A stretch of DNA of 64,000 nucleotides from Tridacna crocea (Eukaryota; Mollusca; Bivalvia; Cardiida; Cardiidae), in NCBI GenBank assembly GCA_943736015.1, contig OX031061.1:61510192-61574191 (forward strand), given 5' to 3'. Of the stretch, positions 1 to 15,100 are shown one piece after another; positions within the stretch are counted from its first letter, which is position 1; each line of letters begins with the position of its first letter. The position numbers and the translations under genes were made by a program. The notes beneath the pieces are model-generated. The model ran no database searches, was not told the origin of the DNA, and saw nothing but the letters and a program-made list of their open reading frames with translations.

Positions 1-22
1 TGATTATTTTATCATTAAACAG

Positions 23-148
23 ATGTAAATGAGTGTGTCATCTCCAGCCTTAACAACTGTGACACGAATGCAAGATGCACAAATACAAATGGAAGTTATC
101 AGTGTACTTGTAATAGTGGATTTACTGGCAACGGGACGAATTGTCAAG
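23..148 (+). CDS. cbEGF exon A1
   Basis: A 126-nt phase 1-1 exon between acceptor AACAG and donor GTAAAA. The domain starts [10 protein letters not shown] and contains CNSGFTGNG; six cysteines in EGF spacing. The same protein sequence is encoded at 7308-7433. Confidence 0.9.
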
Positions 149-3100
149 GTAAAAAAAAAATTCATCTGCGTGTTTTTTGGGGGGTTTTTTTGCCTTTTTT
201 CTGGCTGAAATTGATCTAGATACTATTATTTTTTTCTCAAAAAGAAATACAAAAATGTTCATACTGAACAGAATGTTATTTAATGCTTATTTTGGCTAAA
301 TGCACTGAACATATTTTCTTTCAGATCTGAATGGTTTCCATGCACTGCAAGTAACAAAGACAATGTTTCACTTTAAACGTATTGAACTTTTTAAGGATCT
401 TTATCAATTTACTTTGATTTAACAAGAAAATTACTGGAGTCCGGACATAGAGAAAGTCAGTGTCACAAGTGTTGTACCTTTACTGATTCCACGTAACGTT
501 CTAATTAAGGGAAAATTAAATGAAGCTTTGATTAATGGTGACATGAGGCATCTTTGTCACGTCTTTTAATTTTCTTCCAAACATTCAGATATATGTGAAA
601 CGATAGACTGTTTGCACTAATTAAAGATGACTTTTTTCCATTAAACAGATGTTAATGAGTGTATCAACTCGAGCCTTACCAATTGTGACGCTAATGCAAG
701 ATGCACGAATACAAATGGAAGTTATCAGTGTACTTGTAATAATGGATTTTCCGGCAATGGGACGAATTGTCAAGGTAAATGAGACTTATCTGCATTTTAT
801 TTTTCAGGTCTTTGAAAAAAGTTTCAACCATGTAAAGTAATAGCTTGTGTTGCCCGAAGTAAATCGTTTAGATTAATAGTGATATAAGGCATCTTTGTCA
901 CGTCTCTTTATTTCCTGCCACACATTTAAGTGTATGTGAAACAATAGATTATATGCAAAAAAAGAAAAAAAACCCGATTTGTAAACCCGACCATGTAAAG
1001 TAATAGCTTGCCTTGGCCCGAAGTAGATCGAGAGGTTTCTTGAACTGTCGACAAAAATAATAGAATGTCAGAGTTTTATTGGGCCTTAACATGCCTATCG
1101 ACAACTGCTATGGCAATCACTTGAAAAATAAGTTGTGTAATAAAAATGATTCAGTCTTTTTTTATTGTAAAACAAGAATGATAATTTTCAAGCTTCAATG
1201 CACAAGTTCAGGAAGAACCAACTCTATAGCAGAACATAAACTTACATGTAAAGTGTCATGTTTTAAATACTTGGAACATGTTTTTTTTTTTTTTTTCTAT
1301 TTTATCAATTTATGGATATCCTTTGTCAGTTAAAGGATACTTCCAGTACCTTTGTATCAAGTACGAAAACGATAGATTTTAGGCAAAAAAGATAAAACGA
1401 TTTTCCTGTTTATTTTATCTATAGAAGACTCTCTTTTTATCAAACAGATGTAAATGAGTGTGTCAACTCCAGCCTTAACGACTGTGACGCTAATGCAAGA
1501 TGCACGAATACAAATGGAAGTTATCAGTGCACTTGTAATAATGGGTCTACTGGCAATGGGACGAATTGTCAAGGTAAATGAAACTTATCTGCGTACTACT
1601 TTTCATGTCTTGCATGAACTTAAAACTATATGAAATTAATACGTTTCGTGACCGAAATAGAACTAGATACTATTATTTTTTTCCTAAAATGTAATATAAA
1701 AAGTACATACTTAAAAGAATGTAATATTTGGCCAAAACAGGCGTTTAATTTTTCATGTCTTGAGAAGATGTTTTACCTATGTAAAGTAAACAATTCAGTT
1801 TTTAATAAAGATAATAAAGATCATATGTCAAAGTGTCCACCAAATATATATATATACATATATATATATTTTTTTGAAAAAGGATCAATTTGATGGAAGG
1901 AAGTTAAGTGGGGTCAACCATGTGCTGAATAAGGATTCAATGTATTTTTTTTATTATTTTTGTATATGATAAGAAATATAAACACATGAATGTATTGATT
2001 TTCTACAAAACAATATAGATGTCGACGAATGTGCTGATCCTGAACCCCCTTACTGTGACCCAAATGCCACATGTACCAACACTGCTGGAAGCTATCAGTG
2101 CGTGTGTAATGTCGGATATACAGGTAGCGGACTAGAGTGTCAAGGTAATGATGGCATCTTGAAAGTCTTTACTAGACGTTAAAATATTAGATTCACCCAA
2201 ATGAAAAGCATATAAGACGACACTTTAAAATTTGTTACAAGTGATATGGCTTGTCTTTCGTAGAAGATCAAAAAATATCATTACAAAAACAGAGCGCTTT
2301 TTATTTTTGTAATTAAAACAAGAATTGATCTTTACGGATAAAAAAGATTAGTCAGTAGGTCCAAAATGGAAGATATATCCTGTCGTTACAGATGTTTATA
2401 AATACGCTGACATAAAACAACTGCCCATCAAATGCTACACGTAGAAATATGAATGGAAGCTCTTAGTGTCTTTGTAATGGTGAGTTTTCACAAGTTCGAG
2501 GAAATTGTCAATGCACCTTTTCATTTTAGGGTTATCTCTGAAAATTATTAAAACGACATATCTCATTGCTTTGCAGCACTGCAATAAAGATCATATATCA
2601 AAGTGTTCTACAAAATATTTTTTTCATCTAAAAGGGATCAATTTGATAGAAGGAAGTTAAGTGCGGTGATCCATTATATGTGCTCAATAAAGAGCCAGGG
2701 TGTTCTATGATTATTTTTGTTTATGATAAGAAATAAAAAAAAAGTATTTGAATATATGAATTATCGACATAATATAGATATCGACGAATGTGCGGATCCC
2801 GAACCCCCTTACTGTGACCCAAATGCCACATGTACCAACGCTGCTGGAAGCTATCAGTGCGTGTGTAATGTCGGATATACAGGAAACAGACTAGAGTGTC
2901 GAGGTAATGATGACATCTGTAAAGTCTCTATCACACGACAAAATTATGATAAACACATGAAACTAATTAAACCGATGTTTTGGATGCCTTTTCATTCTAT
3001 CGGTGTCGTTTCTCCTTCTAGAGATCGAAACTTCTCTCAGGACTTGAGATTGTTCGTTAATACTTCGTTGAAGTTAAAGATCGTTTTGAAAAACAAATCA

Positions 3101-6100
3101 ACATATGAGCTGATTCGTTTATTAGACTTTGAGCCAGCTGAGCGTTTGTTCCCCCCTCCACACACACACACGAGTGACTTTTCGGGCCTATCAGTCAATA
3201 AAATCGAAATACTAACAAGAGCACAGCATGCACTCACCAAACCTCAGCTGCATGTGCTCCTAGAAATGTATTTATTTTCATTGAAAGTCTACGAAGGACA
3301 GGCGTAACTGGTTTAAAAATGTTTTCATGGTTACCCGCCACTTTCATATGGGTTCCGCTTTTGATTGTAAAGAAGTCCGAGTTTGAAGTAAATATCTTCA
3401 GTAAGGACAGAGATACGATAAAAATTCAATTTTTGCACAAGGATGATAAAAGAACTATAATATCACTTAAAGTTTTTCTTCGAAAACAGCCAAGCTAAAA
3501 ATTCAATCTGTCATTTTGAAGTAGAAAGGGTATGACCTAAGGTCACATCTACACTTGTGGCTAAATGCGTGATACAAATGAATAACTATGCTTGAAATCA
3601 GACATATACTATTCATAGTTGTGATAAGGTCAACAGTTTATACGCATCAGTTGAGTAATCCGTTAATTTGATAGAGCTTTGTGTATGTTACAAAGATGAA
3701 TTAAATTCCTCATTTGGATTTGATATTTTGACTGAGGGAAATGCACCTCTTAAGGTACATTTGTTGGCCAGTATTCAGATACAGAGGACTATAGCGACCT
3801 AGGATACAAAAGCTCGCATTACTTTTGCTCAGTAAAATCATCATCATTCTCATGCATTCCAGCCATATTGGGGGGGGGGGGGGGGCGGGGTACCTTGTTT
3901 TGTTGTGGAATCTATAGTTGTTGTTTTACCATTTTTACCATTGTTTCCAATTTATAATTCTTTTATTGCTCACATCATTTTGTTCTTAAATATGTATAAC
4001 TTTTTGTTTTGTGCTTGCAGAGCTCCAAGGCTATGTTTTCAATAAGCATTTACTTACTTTTTTCAGGTTTTTTTTATTGATACTGTACAAGATCAACAAA
4101 CAGAATGTTTATTGTTGTTCAGCTGGCCGGTTATAATTAAGCTTGTTTGATAGATATGTTGTAACTCTTTGTATTTCTACTGTAGGCAAAAGGCCTGTGC
4201 AAGGGTATTATTTTTCCTCTTTCTATCATACTTGCATATTAAGATTCCCGTCACGTTTTAAAATGGGAATGTCTGCTGCAGTAGACTTTGACTTTAAACT
4301 CCACCTCATTTAACTCTTTACCGAACTGCAAAATGTTAGACTCCAAATTGAAAGCATTAGCAGACGACAGACTGAATGTGACTCAAAATCTGCAATTGCA
4401 AGGACCATCATCATTTTTCCTTTGTCCACAATTTTTTCAAAAGCCATCTTTCTGATGATCGTTAAAACTCTGGATTGTGTTGTATAATGCTAATCATTGC
4501 ATTATTTTGCATCAACAGATGAACATTCCTTTGAGTTCCATATCAGCACCATGGACTTATTGTTACTTAAAGGATATTGTTTCCCTCATTAAAAATGATA
4601 GGTTGTATTTTACTGTATTATACTGTTCTATTACACATAATTGCAATACCAATGATTGTCCTTCTGATTGAAAAAAAATTCAATGATCTTGAGGGAGGAC
4701 ATGTTCTTTCCTTTCTCACCTACTTTCTCATTCATAAACATAAACTGTGCTGTAAAAAGAAGTACCTGTTATTTGACAAAATATAATCTGTTTTGCAGAA
4801 TGCTATATTTGAATCATTGTGAGAATAATTGAGTGCTTCCCTAGTCATAGGAAAGTTGTTAATCATTTCAATAAAAGACAAATTTTAGAACTATATAATG
4901 GATCATCATAAAGAAAAAGATCTATACAACTCCATCCACTGGGTGTAATACCATACCGATACAATACCAATATATGCGGTTATTTACTCACTAATGAGCA
5001 GAACAATGATTTATACAGTCCAGACGACACTGAATTTTTATGGGACAAAGGCAAACACTATCTTTAATTCCTCCAAAGGTCATAAGATTTCAGAAGAATG
5101 TCAACATTAACTGACAATACTTTAATTTGCATGGCTGTTGGCTAAAACAGCTTATAAAAAGCATAATTTGTAATGAAAAGGCAATATGTGTTTCACAAAA
5201 TCTGTTCTGTACTCTTAAGTACACCTGCATGGGGATGGTGGCATACTGGTGGCTCAAGCTTTATATAGGTTTATATAACCTATATGGGGCGTTAAAAATT
5301 CCACTTTTTCTAACGGATAGCCCGCGGCCTATTGTCCGGAAAATACGGTGATCAAATGCGGGTAAAAAATTTTAAAATCTTATCGAGCCAGATTTACTAA
5401 GCTAGCTGCGAACAAAAGTTTCGTAAGTTTTTACGTAATTCTAGAGAAAATGCGTAAGTGCAATTTCGTCAAAAAAAGCTTGTAACATAATCTAACATAA
5501 AATTTGTGTAATTTCACGAACAAAGAACCCTGTCGTAACTTTTTTGTAAGTGTTGCCAATATCAGAGGGGTTCGCAGTAGTTTGAATGATTAAGCGAGAA
5601 ACAAATGAAATGAAAATACGGATTGGCGCAGTGCAGCATTCTATATGGGTCAAAAACCAGGTCATTAGGTCATATCTTAGAAAAAAAGATTGTGTACACT
5701 CTAGAGGCCACGTTAACAATCCAAAAGTCCTGAAAGTTGATCAGAATGTTTGTCTTGATGATATTGCAAATGAATTTGAAAATAGGCCATTTCACTTCAA
5801 AAGCTAGGTCACAGGGCCAAATCTTAAAAAACCTTGTATACGCTCTGGATGACATTTTTCAGTCTGATTCCCATGTTTCTCTTGATGAATGAGTTGAAAA
5901 TGGGTCCTTTGGGATAAAAAAAACTAGGCCCCTGGGTCAACAATTGGAAAAAAACCTTGTGTATGCTCTACAGCTTACATGTTCAGCCTGAAACTCTTCA
6001 AACTTGGCCAGAATAAAATGAAATATTCAAAGCTTATTTAGGACAAATGCACTGTATAACTATATTTTCTTTGAGATCTGAATGAGAAAAGTTGTCGCTC

Positions 6101-9100
6101 TAAACGTATTGATAAGATGGTGACATAAGACATCTTTGTCACATATCTATTTATACTAAATATGTCTATTTTTTCATTGCAACAGATATAAATGAATGTA
6201 GCAACTCCAGCCTTAACAATTGTGACGCTAATGCAAAATGCACAAATGCAGATGGAAGTTATCAGTGTACTTGTAATAATGGATTTACTGGCAATGGGAC
6301 GAATTGTCAAGGTAATTGAAACTTGTCTGCGTTTTATTTTTCATGTCTTGGAAAGAAATATCCACCATGTAATATTTTAGCATGTGTTGGCCGAAGTAGA
6401 TCGTTTAAATTAATAGTGATACAAGGCATCTTTGCCAAGTCTTTTGATTTCGTCCACACATTTGAGTGTAAGTGAAACGATAGATTGTGAGCAAAAAAAA
6501 TAAAACGTTTTTCCTCTTTATTTTACCTAAAGTTGGCTATTTTTTTTTTATTAAACAGATATAAATGAGTGTGTCAACTTCAGTCTTAACAATTGTGACG
6601 CTGATGCAAGTTGCACAAATACAAATGGAAGTTATCAGTGTACATGTAATAATGGATTTACTGGCAATGGAACGAATTGTCAAGGTAAATGAAACTTATC
6701 CGCGCTTTATTTCCCATGTTTTGGAAAAAGATTAAACCAGTTAAAGTAAAAGCTCGTGTTGGCCCGAAGTAGATCGAGATATTTCTTGAACTGTCGACAA
6801 AAATAATAGAATGTCAGAGTTTTATTAGGCCTTAACATGCCTATCGACAACTGTTTTGGCTATTACTTGAAAAATAAATTATGTAATATAAACAATTCCG
6901 TTTTTTTTATGTGAAACAAGAACGATTATTTTTTCAAACTTCAATGTACAAGTTCAGGAAGAACCTACTCTCTAGTAGAACATAAACTAACATTTGAAAT
7001 GTCATGTTTTAAATATTTGGAACACGTTCATCTTTTGTTTCCATGCACTGCAAATAAAAAAGGAAAATGTGTTAACTAGTCTACACGTTTTGAACTGTCT
7101 AAGGATCTTTATCCATTTCGTTTGGCTCAGAAGCACTTGCAGGGACATCAGGGCCCTCTTGTTTCAATTTACGGATATCCTTTGTCAGTTAAAGGAAACT
7201 TCCATTAACTTTGTATGAGGTAAGGAAACGATAGATTTTAAGTCAGAAAAGATAAAATGATTTTCCTGTTTATTTCAATTATAGATGATTATTTTATCAT
7301 TAAACAGATGTAAATGAGTGTGTCATCTCCAGCCTTAACAACTGTGACACGAATGCAAGATGCACAAATACAAATGGAAGTTATCAGTGTACTTGTAATA
7401 GTGGATTTACTGGCAATGGGACCAATTGTCAAGGTAAAAAAAAAATCATCTGCGTGTTTTTTTGTATTTTTTGCCTTTTTTTCTGACTGAAATTGATCTA
7501 GATACTATTATTTTTTTCTCAAAATGAAATACAAAAATGTTCATACTTAACAGAATGTTATTTAATGCTTATTTTGGCTAAATGCACTGAACATATTTTC
7601 TTTCAGATCTGAATGGTTTCCATGCACAGCAAGTAACAAAGAAAATGTTTCACTTTAAACGTATTGAACTTTTTAAGGATCTTTATCAATTTCCTTTGAT
7701 TTAACAAGAAAATTACTGGAGTCCGGACATAGAGAAAGTCAGTGCCACAAGTGTTGTATCTTTACTGATTCCACGTAACGTTCTAATTAAGGGAAAATTA
7801 AATGAAGCTTTGATTAATAATGACATGAGGCATCTTTGTCACGTCTTTTAATTAATTTCTTCCAAACATTCAAGTATATGTGAAACGATAGACTGTTCGC
7901 TCTAATTAAAGATGACTTTTTTTTCCATTAAACAGATGTAAATGAGTGTATCAACTCGAGCCTTACCAATTGTGACGCTAATGCAAGATGCACGAATACA
8001 AATGGAAGTTATCAGTGTACTTGTAATAATGGATTTTCCGGCAATGGGACGAATTGTCGAGGTAAATGAGACTTATCTGCATTTTTTTTCAGGTCTTTGA
8101 AAAAAGTTTCAACCATGTAAAGTAATAGCTTGTGTTGCCCGAAGTAAATCGTTTAGATTAATAGTGACATATGGCATCTTTGTCACGTCTCTTTATTTCC
8201 TGCCTAACATTTAAGTGTATGTGTAACAATAGATTATATGCAAAAAAAGAAAAAAAAAACCGATTTGTAAACCCGACCATGTAAAGTAATAGCTTGCATT
8301 GGCCCGAAGTAGATCGAGAGGTTTCTTGAACTATCGACAAAAATAATAGAATGTCAGACTTTTATTGGGCCTTAACATGCCTATCGACAACTGCTATGGC
8401 AATCACTTGAAAAATAAGTTGTGTAATAAAAATGATTCAGTTTTTTTATTGTCAAACAAGAATGATAATTTTCAAGCTTCAATGCACAAGTTCAGGAATA
8501 ACCAACTCTCTAGTAGAACATAAAATTACATGTAAAGTGTCATGTTTTAAATACTTGGAACATGTTTTTTTTTCTATTTTATCAATTTATGGATATCCTT
8601 TGTCAGTTAAAGGATACTTCATGAGTGTGTCAATTCCAGCCTTAACAACTGTGACTCTAATGCAAGATGCACGAATACAAATGGAAGTTATCAGTGCAGT
8701 TGTAATAATGGGTTTACTGGCAATGGGACGAATTGTCAAGTTAAATGAAACTTATCTGCGTACTACTTTTCATGTCTTGCATGAACTTAAAACTACATGA
8801 AATTAATACTTTTCCTGACCGAAATAGAACTAGATACTATTATTTTTTTCCTAAAATGTAATATAAAAAGTACATACTTAAAAGAATGTAATATTTGGCC
8901 AAAACAGGCGTTTTATTTTTCATGTCTTGAAAAGATGTTTCACCTATGTAAAGTAAACAATTCAGTTTTTAATAAAGATAATAAAGATCATATGTCGAAG
9001 TCTGCTAACAAATATATATATATACATATATATATATTTAAAAAAGGATCAATTTGATAGAAGGAAGTTAAGTGGGGTCAACCATCATATGTGCTGAATA

Positions 9101-12100
9101 AGAATTCAATGTATTTTTTTTTTTTTTTTTTTTTTTGATTATTTTTGTATATGATAAGAAATATAAACACATGAATATATTGATTTTCTACAAAACAATA
9201 TAGATGTCGACGAATGTGCTGATCCTGAACCCCCTTACTGTGACCCAAATGCCACATGTACCAACACTGCTGGAAGCTATCAGTGCGTGTGTAATGTCGG
9301 ATATACAGGAAGCGGACTAGAGTGTCAAGGTAATGATGGCATCTTGAAAGTCTTTACCAGACGTTAAAATATTAGATTTACCCAAATGAAAAGCATATAA
9401 GACGACACTTTAAAATTTGTTACAAGTGATATGGCTTGTCTTTCGTAGAAGATAAAAATATATCATTACAAAAACAGAGCGCTTTTTATTTTTGTAATTA
9501 AAACAAGAATTGATCTTTACGGATAAAAAAGATTAGTCAGTAGGTCCAAAATGGAAGATATATCCTGTCGTTACAGATGTTTATAAATACGCTGACATAA
9601 AACAACTGCCCATCAAATGCTACACGTAGAAATACGAATGGAAGCTCTTAGTGTCTTTGTAATGGTGAGTTTTCACAAGTTCGAGGAAATTGTCAATGCA
9701 CCTTTTCATTTTAGGGTTATCTCTGAAAATTATTAAAACGACATATCTCATTGCTTTGCAGCACTGAAATAAAGATCATATATCAAAGTGTTCTACAAAA
9801 TATTTTTTCATCTAAAAGGGATCAATTTGATAGAAGGAAGTTAAGTGCGGTGATCCATTATATGTGCTCAATAAAGAGCCAGGGTGTTCTATGATTATTT
9901 TTGTTTATGATAAGAAATAAAAAAAAAGTATTTGAATATATGAATTATCTTCATGTAGATATTGACGAATGTGCGGATCCCGAACCCCTTTACTGTGACC
10001 CAAATGCCACATGTACCAACGCTGCTGGAAGCTATCAGTGCGTGTGTAATGTCGGATATACAGGAAACGGACTAGAGTGTCGAGGTAATGATGACATCTG
10101 TAAAGTCTCTATCACACGACAAAAATATGATAAACACATGAAACAAATTAAATCGATGTTTTGGATGCTTTTTCATTCTATCGGTGTCGTTTCTCCTTCT
10201 AGAGATCGAAACTTCTCTCAGGACTTGAGATTGTTCGTTTATACTTCGTTGAAGTTAAAGATCGTTTTGAAAAACAAATCAACGTATGAGCTGCCTCGTT
10301 TATTAGACTTTGAGCCAGCTGAGTGTTTGTTCCCCCCTCCACACACACACACACGAGTGACTTTTCGGGCCTATCAGTCAATAAAATCGAAATACTAACA
10401 AGAGCACAGCATGCACTTACCAAACCTCAGCTGCATGTGCTCCTAGAAATGTATTTATTTTCATTGAAAATCTACGAAGGACAGGCGTAACTGGTTTAAA
10501 AATGTTTTCATGGTTACCCGCCACTTCCATATGGGTTCCGCTTTTGATTGTAAAGAAGTCCGAGTTTGAAGTAAATATCTTCAGTAAGGACAGAGATACG
10601 ATAAAAATTCAATTTTTGCACAAGGATGATAAAAGAACTATGACAATCACTGAAAGTTTTTCTTCGAAAACAGCCAAGCTAAAAATTCAATCTGTCATTT
10701 TGAAGTAGAAAGGGTATGACCTAAGGTCACATCTACACTTGTGGCTAAATGCGTGATACAAATGAATAACTATGCTTGAATTTAGATATATACTATTCAT
10801 AGTTGTGATAAGGTCAACAGTTTATACGCATCAGTAATCCGTTAATTTGATAGAGCTCTGTGTATGTTACAAAGATGAATTAAATTCCTCATTTGGATTT
10901 GATATTTTGACTGAGGGAAATGCACCTCTTAAGGTACATTTGTTGGCCAGTATTCAGATACAGAGGACTATAGCGACCTAGGATATAAAAGCTCACATTA
11001 CTTTTGCTCAGTAAAATCATCATCATTCTCATGCTTTCCAGCCATATTGGGGGGTACCTTGTTTTGTTGTGGAAACTATAGTTGTTGTTTTACCATTGCT
11101 TCCTATTTATAATTCTTTTATTGCTCAGATCATTTTGTTCTTAAATATGTATAACTTTTTGTTTTGTGCTTGCAGAGCTCCAAGGCTATGTTTTCAATGA
11201 AGCATTTACTTACTTTGTTCAGGTTTTTTTTTATTGATAGTGTACAAGATCAACAGACACAATGTTTATTGTTGTTCAGCTGACCGGTTATAATTAAGCT
11301 TGTTTGATAGTTATGTTGTAACTTTGTATTTCTACTGTAGGCAAAAGACCTGCGCAAGGGTATTTTTTCCTCTTTCTATCATACTTGCATATTAAGTTTC
11401 CCGTCACGTTTTAAAATGGGAATGTCTGCTGCAGTAGACTTTGACTTTAAACTCCACCTCATTTAACTCTTTACCGAACTGCAAAATGTTAGACTCCAAA
11501 TTGAAAGCATTGGCAGACTACGGATTGAATGTGACTCAAAATCTGCAATTGCAAGGACCGTCATCATTTTTCCTTTGTCCACAATTTTTTCAAAAGCCAT
11601 CTTTCTGATGATCGTTAAAACTCCGGATTGTGTTGTATAATGCTAATCATTGCATTATTCTGCATCAACAGATGAACATTCCTTTGAGTTCCATATCAGC
11701 ACCATGGACTTATTGTTACTTAAAGGATATTGTTTCCCTCATTAAACATGATAGGTTGTATTTTACTGTATTATACTGTTCTATTACACATAATTGCAAT
11801 ACCAAAGATTGTCCTTCTGATTGAAAAAAAATTCAATGATCTTGAGGGAGGACATGTTCCTTCCTTTCTCACCTACTTTCTCATTCATAAACATAAACTG
11901 TGCTGTAAAAAGAAGTACCTGTTATTTGACAAAATATAATCTGTTTTGCAGAATGCTATATTTGAATCATTGTGAGAATAATTGAGTGCTTCCCTAGTCA
12001 TAGGAAAGTTGTTAATCATTTCAATAAAAGACAAATTTTAGAACTATATAATGGATCATCATAAAGAAAAAGATCTATACAACTCCATCCACTGGGTGTA

Positions 12101-15100
12101 ATACCATACCGATACAATACCAATATATGCGGTTATTTACTCACTAATGACCAGAACAATGATTTATACAGTCCAGACGACACTGAATTTTTATGGGACA
12201 AAGGCAAACACTATCTTTAATTCCTCCAAAGGTCATAAGATTTCAGAAGAATGTCAACATTAACTGACAATACTTTAATTTACATGGCTGTTGGCTAAAA
12301 CAGCTTATAAAAAGCATAATTTGTAATGAAAAGGCAATATGTGTTTCACAAAATCTGTTCTGTACTCTTAAGTACACCTGCATGGGGATGGTGGCATACT
12401 GGTGGCTCAAGCTTTATATAGGTTTATATAACCTATATGGGGCGTTAAAAATTCCACTTTTTCTAACGGATAGCCCGCGGCCTATTGTCCGGAAAATACG
12501 GTGATCAAATGCGGGTAAAAAATTTTAAAATCTTCTCGAGCCAGATTTACTAAGCTAGCTGCGAACAAAAGTTTCGTAAGTTTTTACGTAATTCTAGAGA
12601 AAATGCGTAAGTGCAATTTCGTCAAAAAAAGCTTGTAACATAATCTAACATAAAATTTGTGTAATTTCACGAACAAAGAACCCTGTCGTAACTTTTTTGT
12701 AAGTGTTGCCAATATCAGAGGGGTTCGCAGTAGTTTGAATGATTAAGCGAGAAACAAATGAAATGAAAATACGGATTGGCGCAGTGCAGCATTCTATATG
12801 GGTCAAAAACCAGGTCATTAGGTCATATCTTAGAAAAAAAGATTGTGTACACTCTAGAGGCCACGTTAACAATCCAAAAGTCCTGAAAGTTGATCAGAAT
12901 GTTTGTCTTGATGATATTGCAAATGAATTTGAAAATAGGCCATTTCACTTCAAAAGCTAGGTCACAGGGCCAAATCTTAAAAAACCTTGTATACGCTCTG
13001 GATGACATTTTTCAGTCTGATTCCCATGTTTCTCTTGATGAATGAGTTGAAAATGGGTCCTTTGGGATAAAAAAAACTAGGCCCCTGGGTCAACAATTGG
13101 AAAAAAACCTTGTGTATGCTCTACAGCTTACATGTTCAGCCTGAAACTCTTCAAACTTGGCCAGAATAAAATGAAATATTCAAAGCTTATTTCGGACAAA
13201 TGCACTGTATAACTATATTTTCTTTGAGATCTGAATGAGAAAAGTCTTCGCTCTAAACGTATTGATAAGATGGTGACATAAGACATCTTTGTCACATATC
13301 TTTTTATACTAAATATGTCTATTTTTTCATTGCAACAGATATAAATGAATGTAGCAACTCCAGCCTTAACAATTGTGACGCTAATGCAAAATGCACAAAT
13401 GCAGATGGAAGTTATCAGTGTACTTGTAATAATGGATTTACTGGCAATGGGACGAATTGTCAAGGTAATTGAAACTTGTCTGCGTTTTATTTTTCATGTC
13501 TTGGAAAGAAATATCCACCATGTAATATTTTAGCATGTGTTGGCCGAAGTAGATCGTTTAAATTAATAGTGATACAAGGCATCTTTGCCAAGTCTTTTGA
13601 TTTCGTCCACACATTTGAGTGTAAGTAAAACGATAGATTGTGAGCAAAAAAAATAAAACGTTTTTCCTCTTTATTTTACCTAAAGTTGGCTTTTTTTTTT
13701 CTATTAAACAGATATAAATGAGTGTGTCAACTTCAGTCTTAACAATTGTGACGCTGATGCAAGTTGCACAAATACAAATGGAAGTTATCAGTGTACATGT
13801 AATAATGGATTTACTGGCAATGGAACGAACTGTCAAGGTAAATGAAACTTATCCGCGCTTTATTTCCCATGTTTTGGAAAAAAGATTAAACCAGTTAAAG
13901 TAATAGCTCGTGTTGGCCCGAAGTAGATCGAGATATTTCTTGAACTGTCGACAAAAATAATAGAATGTCAGAGTTTTATTAGGCCTTAACATGCCTATCG
14001 ACAACTGTTTTGGCTATTACTTGAAAAATAAATTATGTAATATAAACAATTCCGTTTTTTTTTTTTTATGTGAAACAAGAACGATTATTTTTTCAAACTT
14101 CAATGTACAAGTTCAGGAAGAACCTACTCTCTAGTAGAACATAAACTAAGATTTGAAATGTCATGTTTTAAATATATGGAACACGTTCATCTATTGTTTC
14201 CATGCACTGCAAATAAAAAAGGAAAATGTGTTAACTAGTCTACACGTTTTGAACTGTCTCAGGATCTTTATCCATTTCGTTTGGCTCAGAAACACTTGCA
14301 GGGACATCAGGGCCCTCTTGTTTCAATTTACGGATATCCTTTGTCAGTTAAAGGAAACTTCCATTAACTTTGTATGAGGTAAGGAAACGATAGATTTTAA
14401 GTCAGAAAAGATAAAATGATTTTCCTGTTTATTTCAATTATAGATGATTATTTTATCATTAAACAGATGTAAATGAGTGTGTCATCTCCATCCTTAACAA
14501 CTGTGACACGAATGCCAGATGCACAAATACAAATGGAAGTTATCAGTGTACTTGTAATAGTGGATTTACTGGCAATGGGACCAATTGTCAAGGTAAAAAA
14601 AATCATCTGCGTGTTTTTTTGGGTTTTTTTTTTTTGCCTTTTTTTCTGACTGAAATTGATCTAGATGCTATTATTTTTTTCTCAAAAAGAAATACAAAAA
14701 TGTTCATACTTAACAGAATGTTATTTAATGCTTATTTTGGCTAAATGCTCTGAAGATATTTTCCTTGAGATCTGAATGGTTTCCATGCACTGCAAGTAAC
14801 AAAGAAAATGTTTCACTTTAAACGTATTGAACTTTTTAAGGATCTTTATCCATTTCCTTTGATATAACAAGAAAAATACTGGAGTCCGGACATAGAGAAA
14901 GTCAGTGCCACAAGTGTTGTATATTTACTGATTCCACGTAACGTTCTAACCAAGGGAAAATTAAATGAAGCTTTGATTAATGGTGACATGAGGCATCTTT
15001 GTCACGTATTTTAATTTTCTTCCAAACATTCGAGTGTATGTGAAACGATAGACTGTTTGTTCTAATTAAAGATGACTTTTTTCCATTAAACAGATGTAAA

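Larger units (their letters stand above)
2904..6185 (+). other. 3.3-kb intron between EGF exons A5 and A6
   Basis: No coding exon is seen. It contains a G-run near 3871-3886, a diverged fold-back MITE (about 4312-4480) whose central palindrome is lost, and three ~145-bp units of a mollusc repeat array (5645-6016). The same intron with the same contents is at 10085-13338. Confidence 0.7.
1..7285. repeat. Segmental tandem duplication, copy A
   Basis: First copy of a ~7.15-7.29 kb unit (left end may be outside the window). It carries EGF exons at 23, 649, 1448, 2019, 2778, 6186 and 6559, one decayed EGF exon (2392), one MITE relic (4312) and a fragment of a ~145-bp-unit array (5645-6016). Introns and exons alike match copy B with few substitutions; offsets between copies run from 7153 to 7287 bp because of small indels. 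Confidence 0.93.
7286..14444. repeat. Segmental tandem duplication, copy B
   Basis: Second copy of the unit, with EGF exons at 7308, 7936, (broken) 8621, 9204, 9959, 13339 and 13712. It differs from copy A by a ~110-bp deletion that removes the acceptor of the third exon and by expanded homopolymers such as the long T run after 9113. The domains encoded at 23 and 7308 are identical in protein and differ only at two silent sites, which points to a recent duplication. Confidence 0.93.

Noticed and set aside
4020-4290. Exon after GTGCTTGCAG in the EGF intron
   Set aside because: No frame matches an EGF or other domain and no donor in phase was found.
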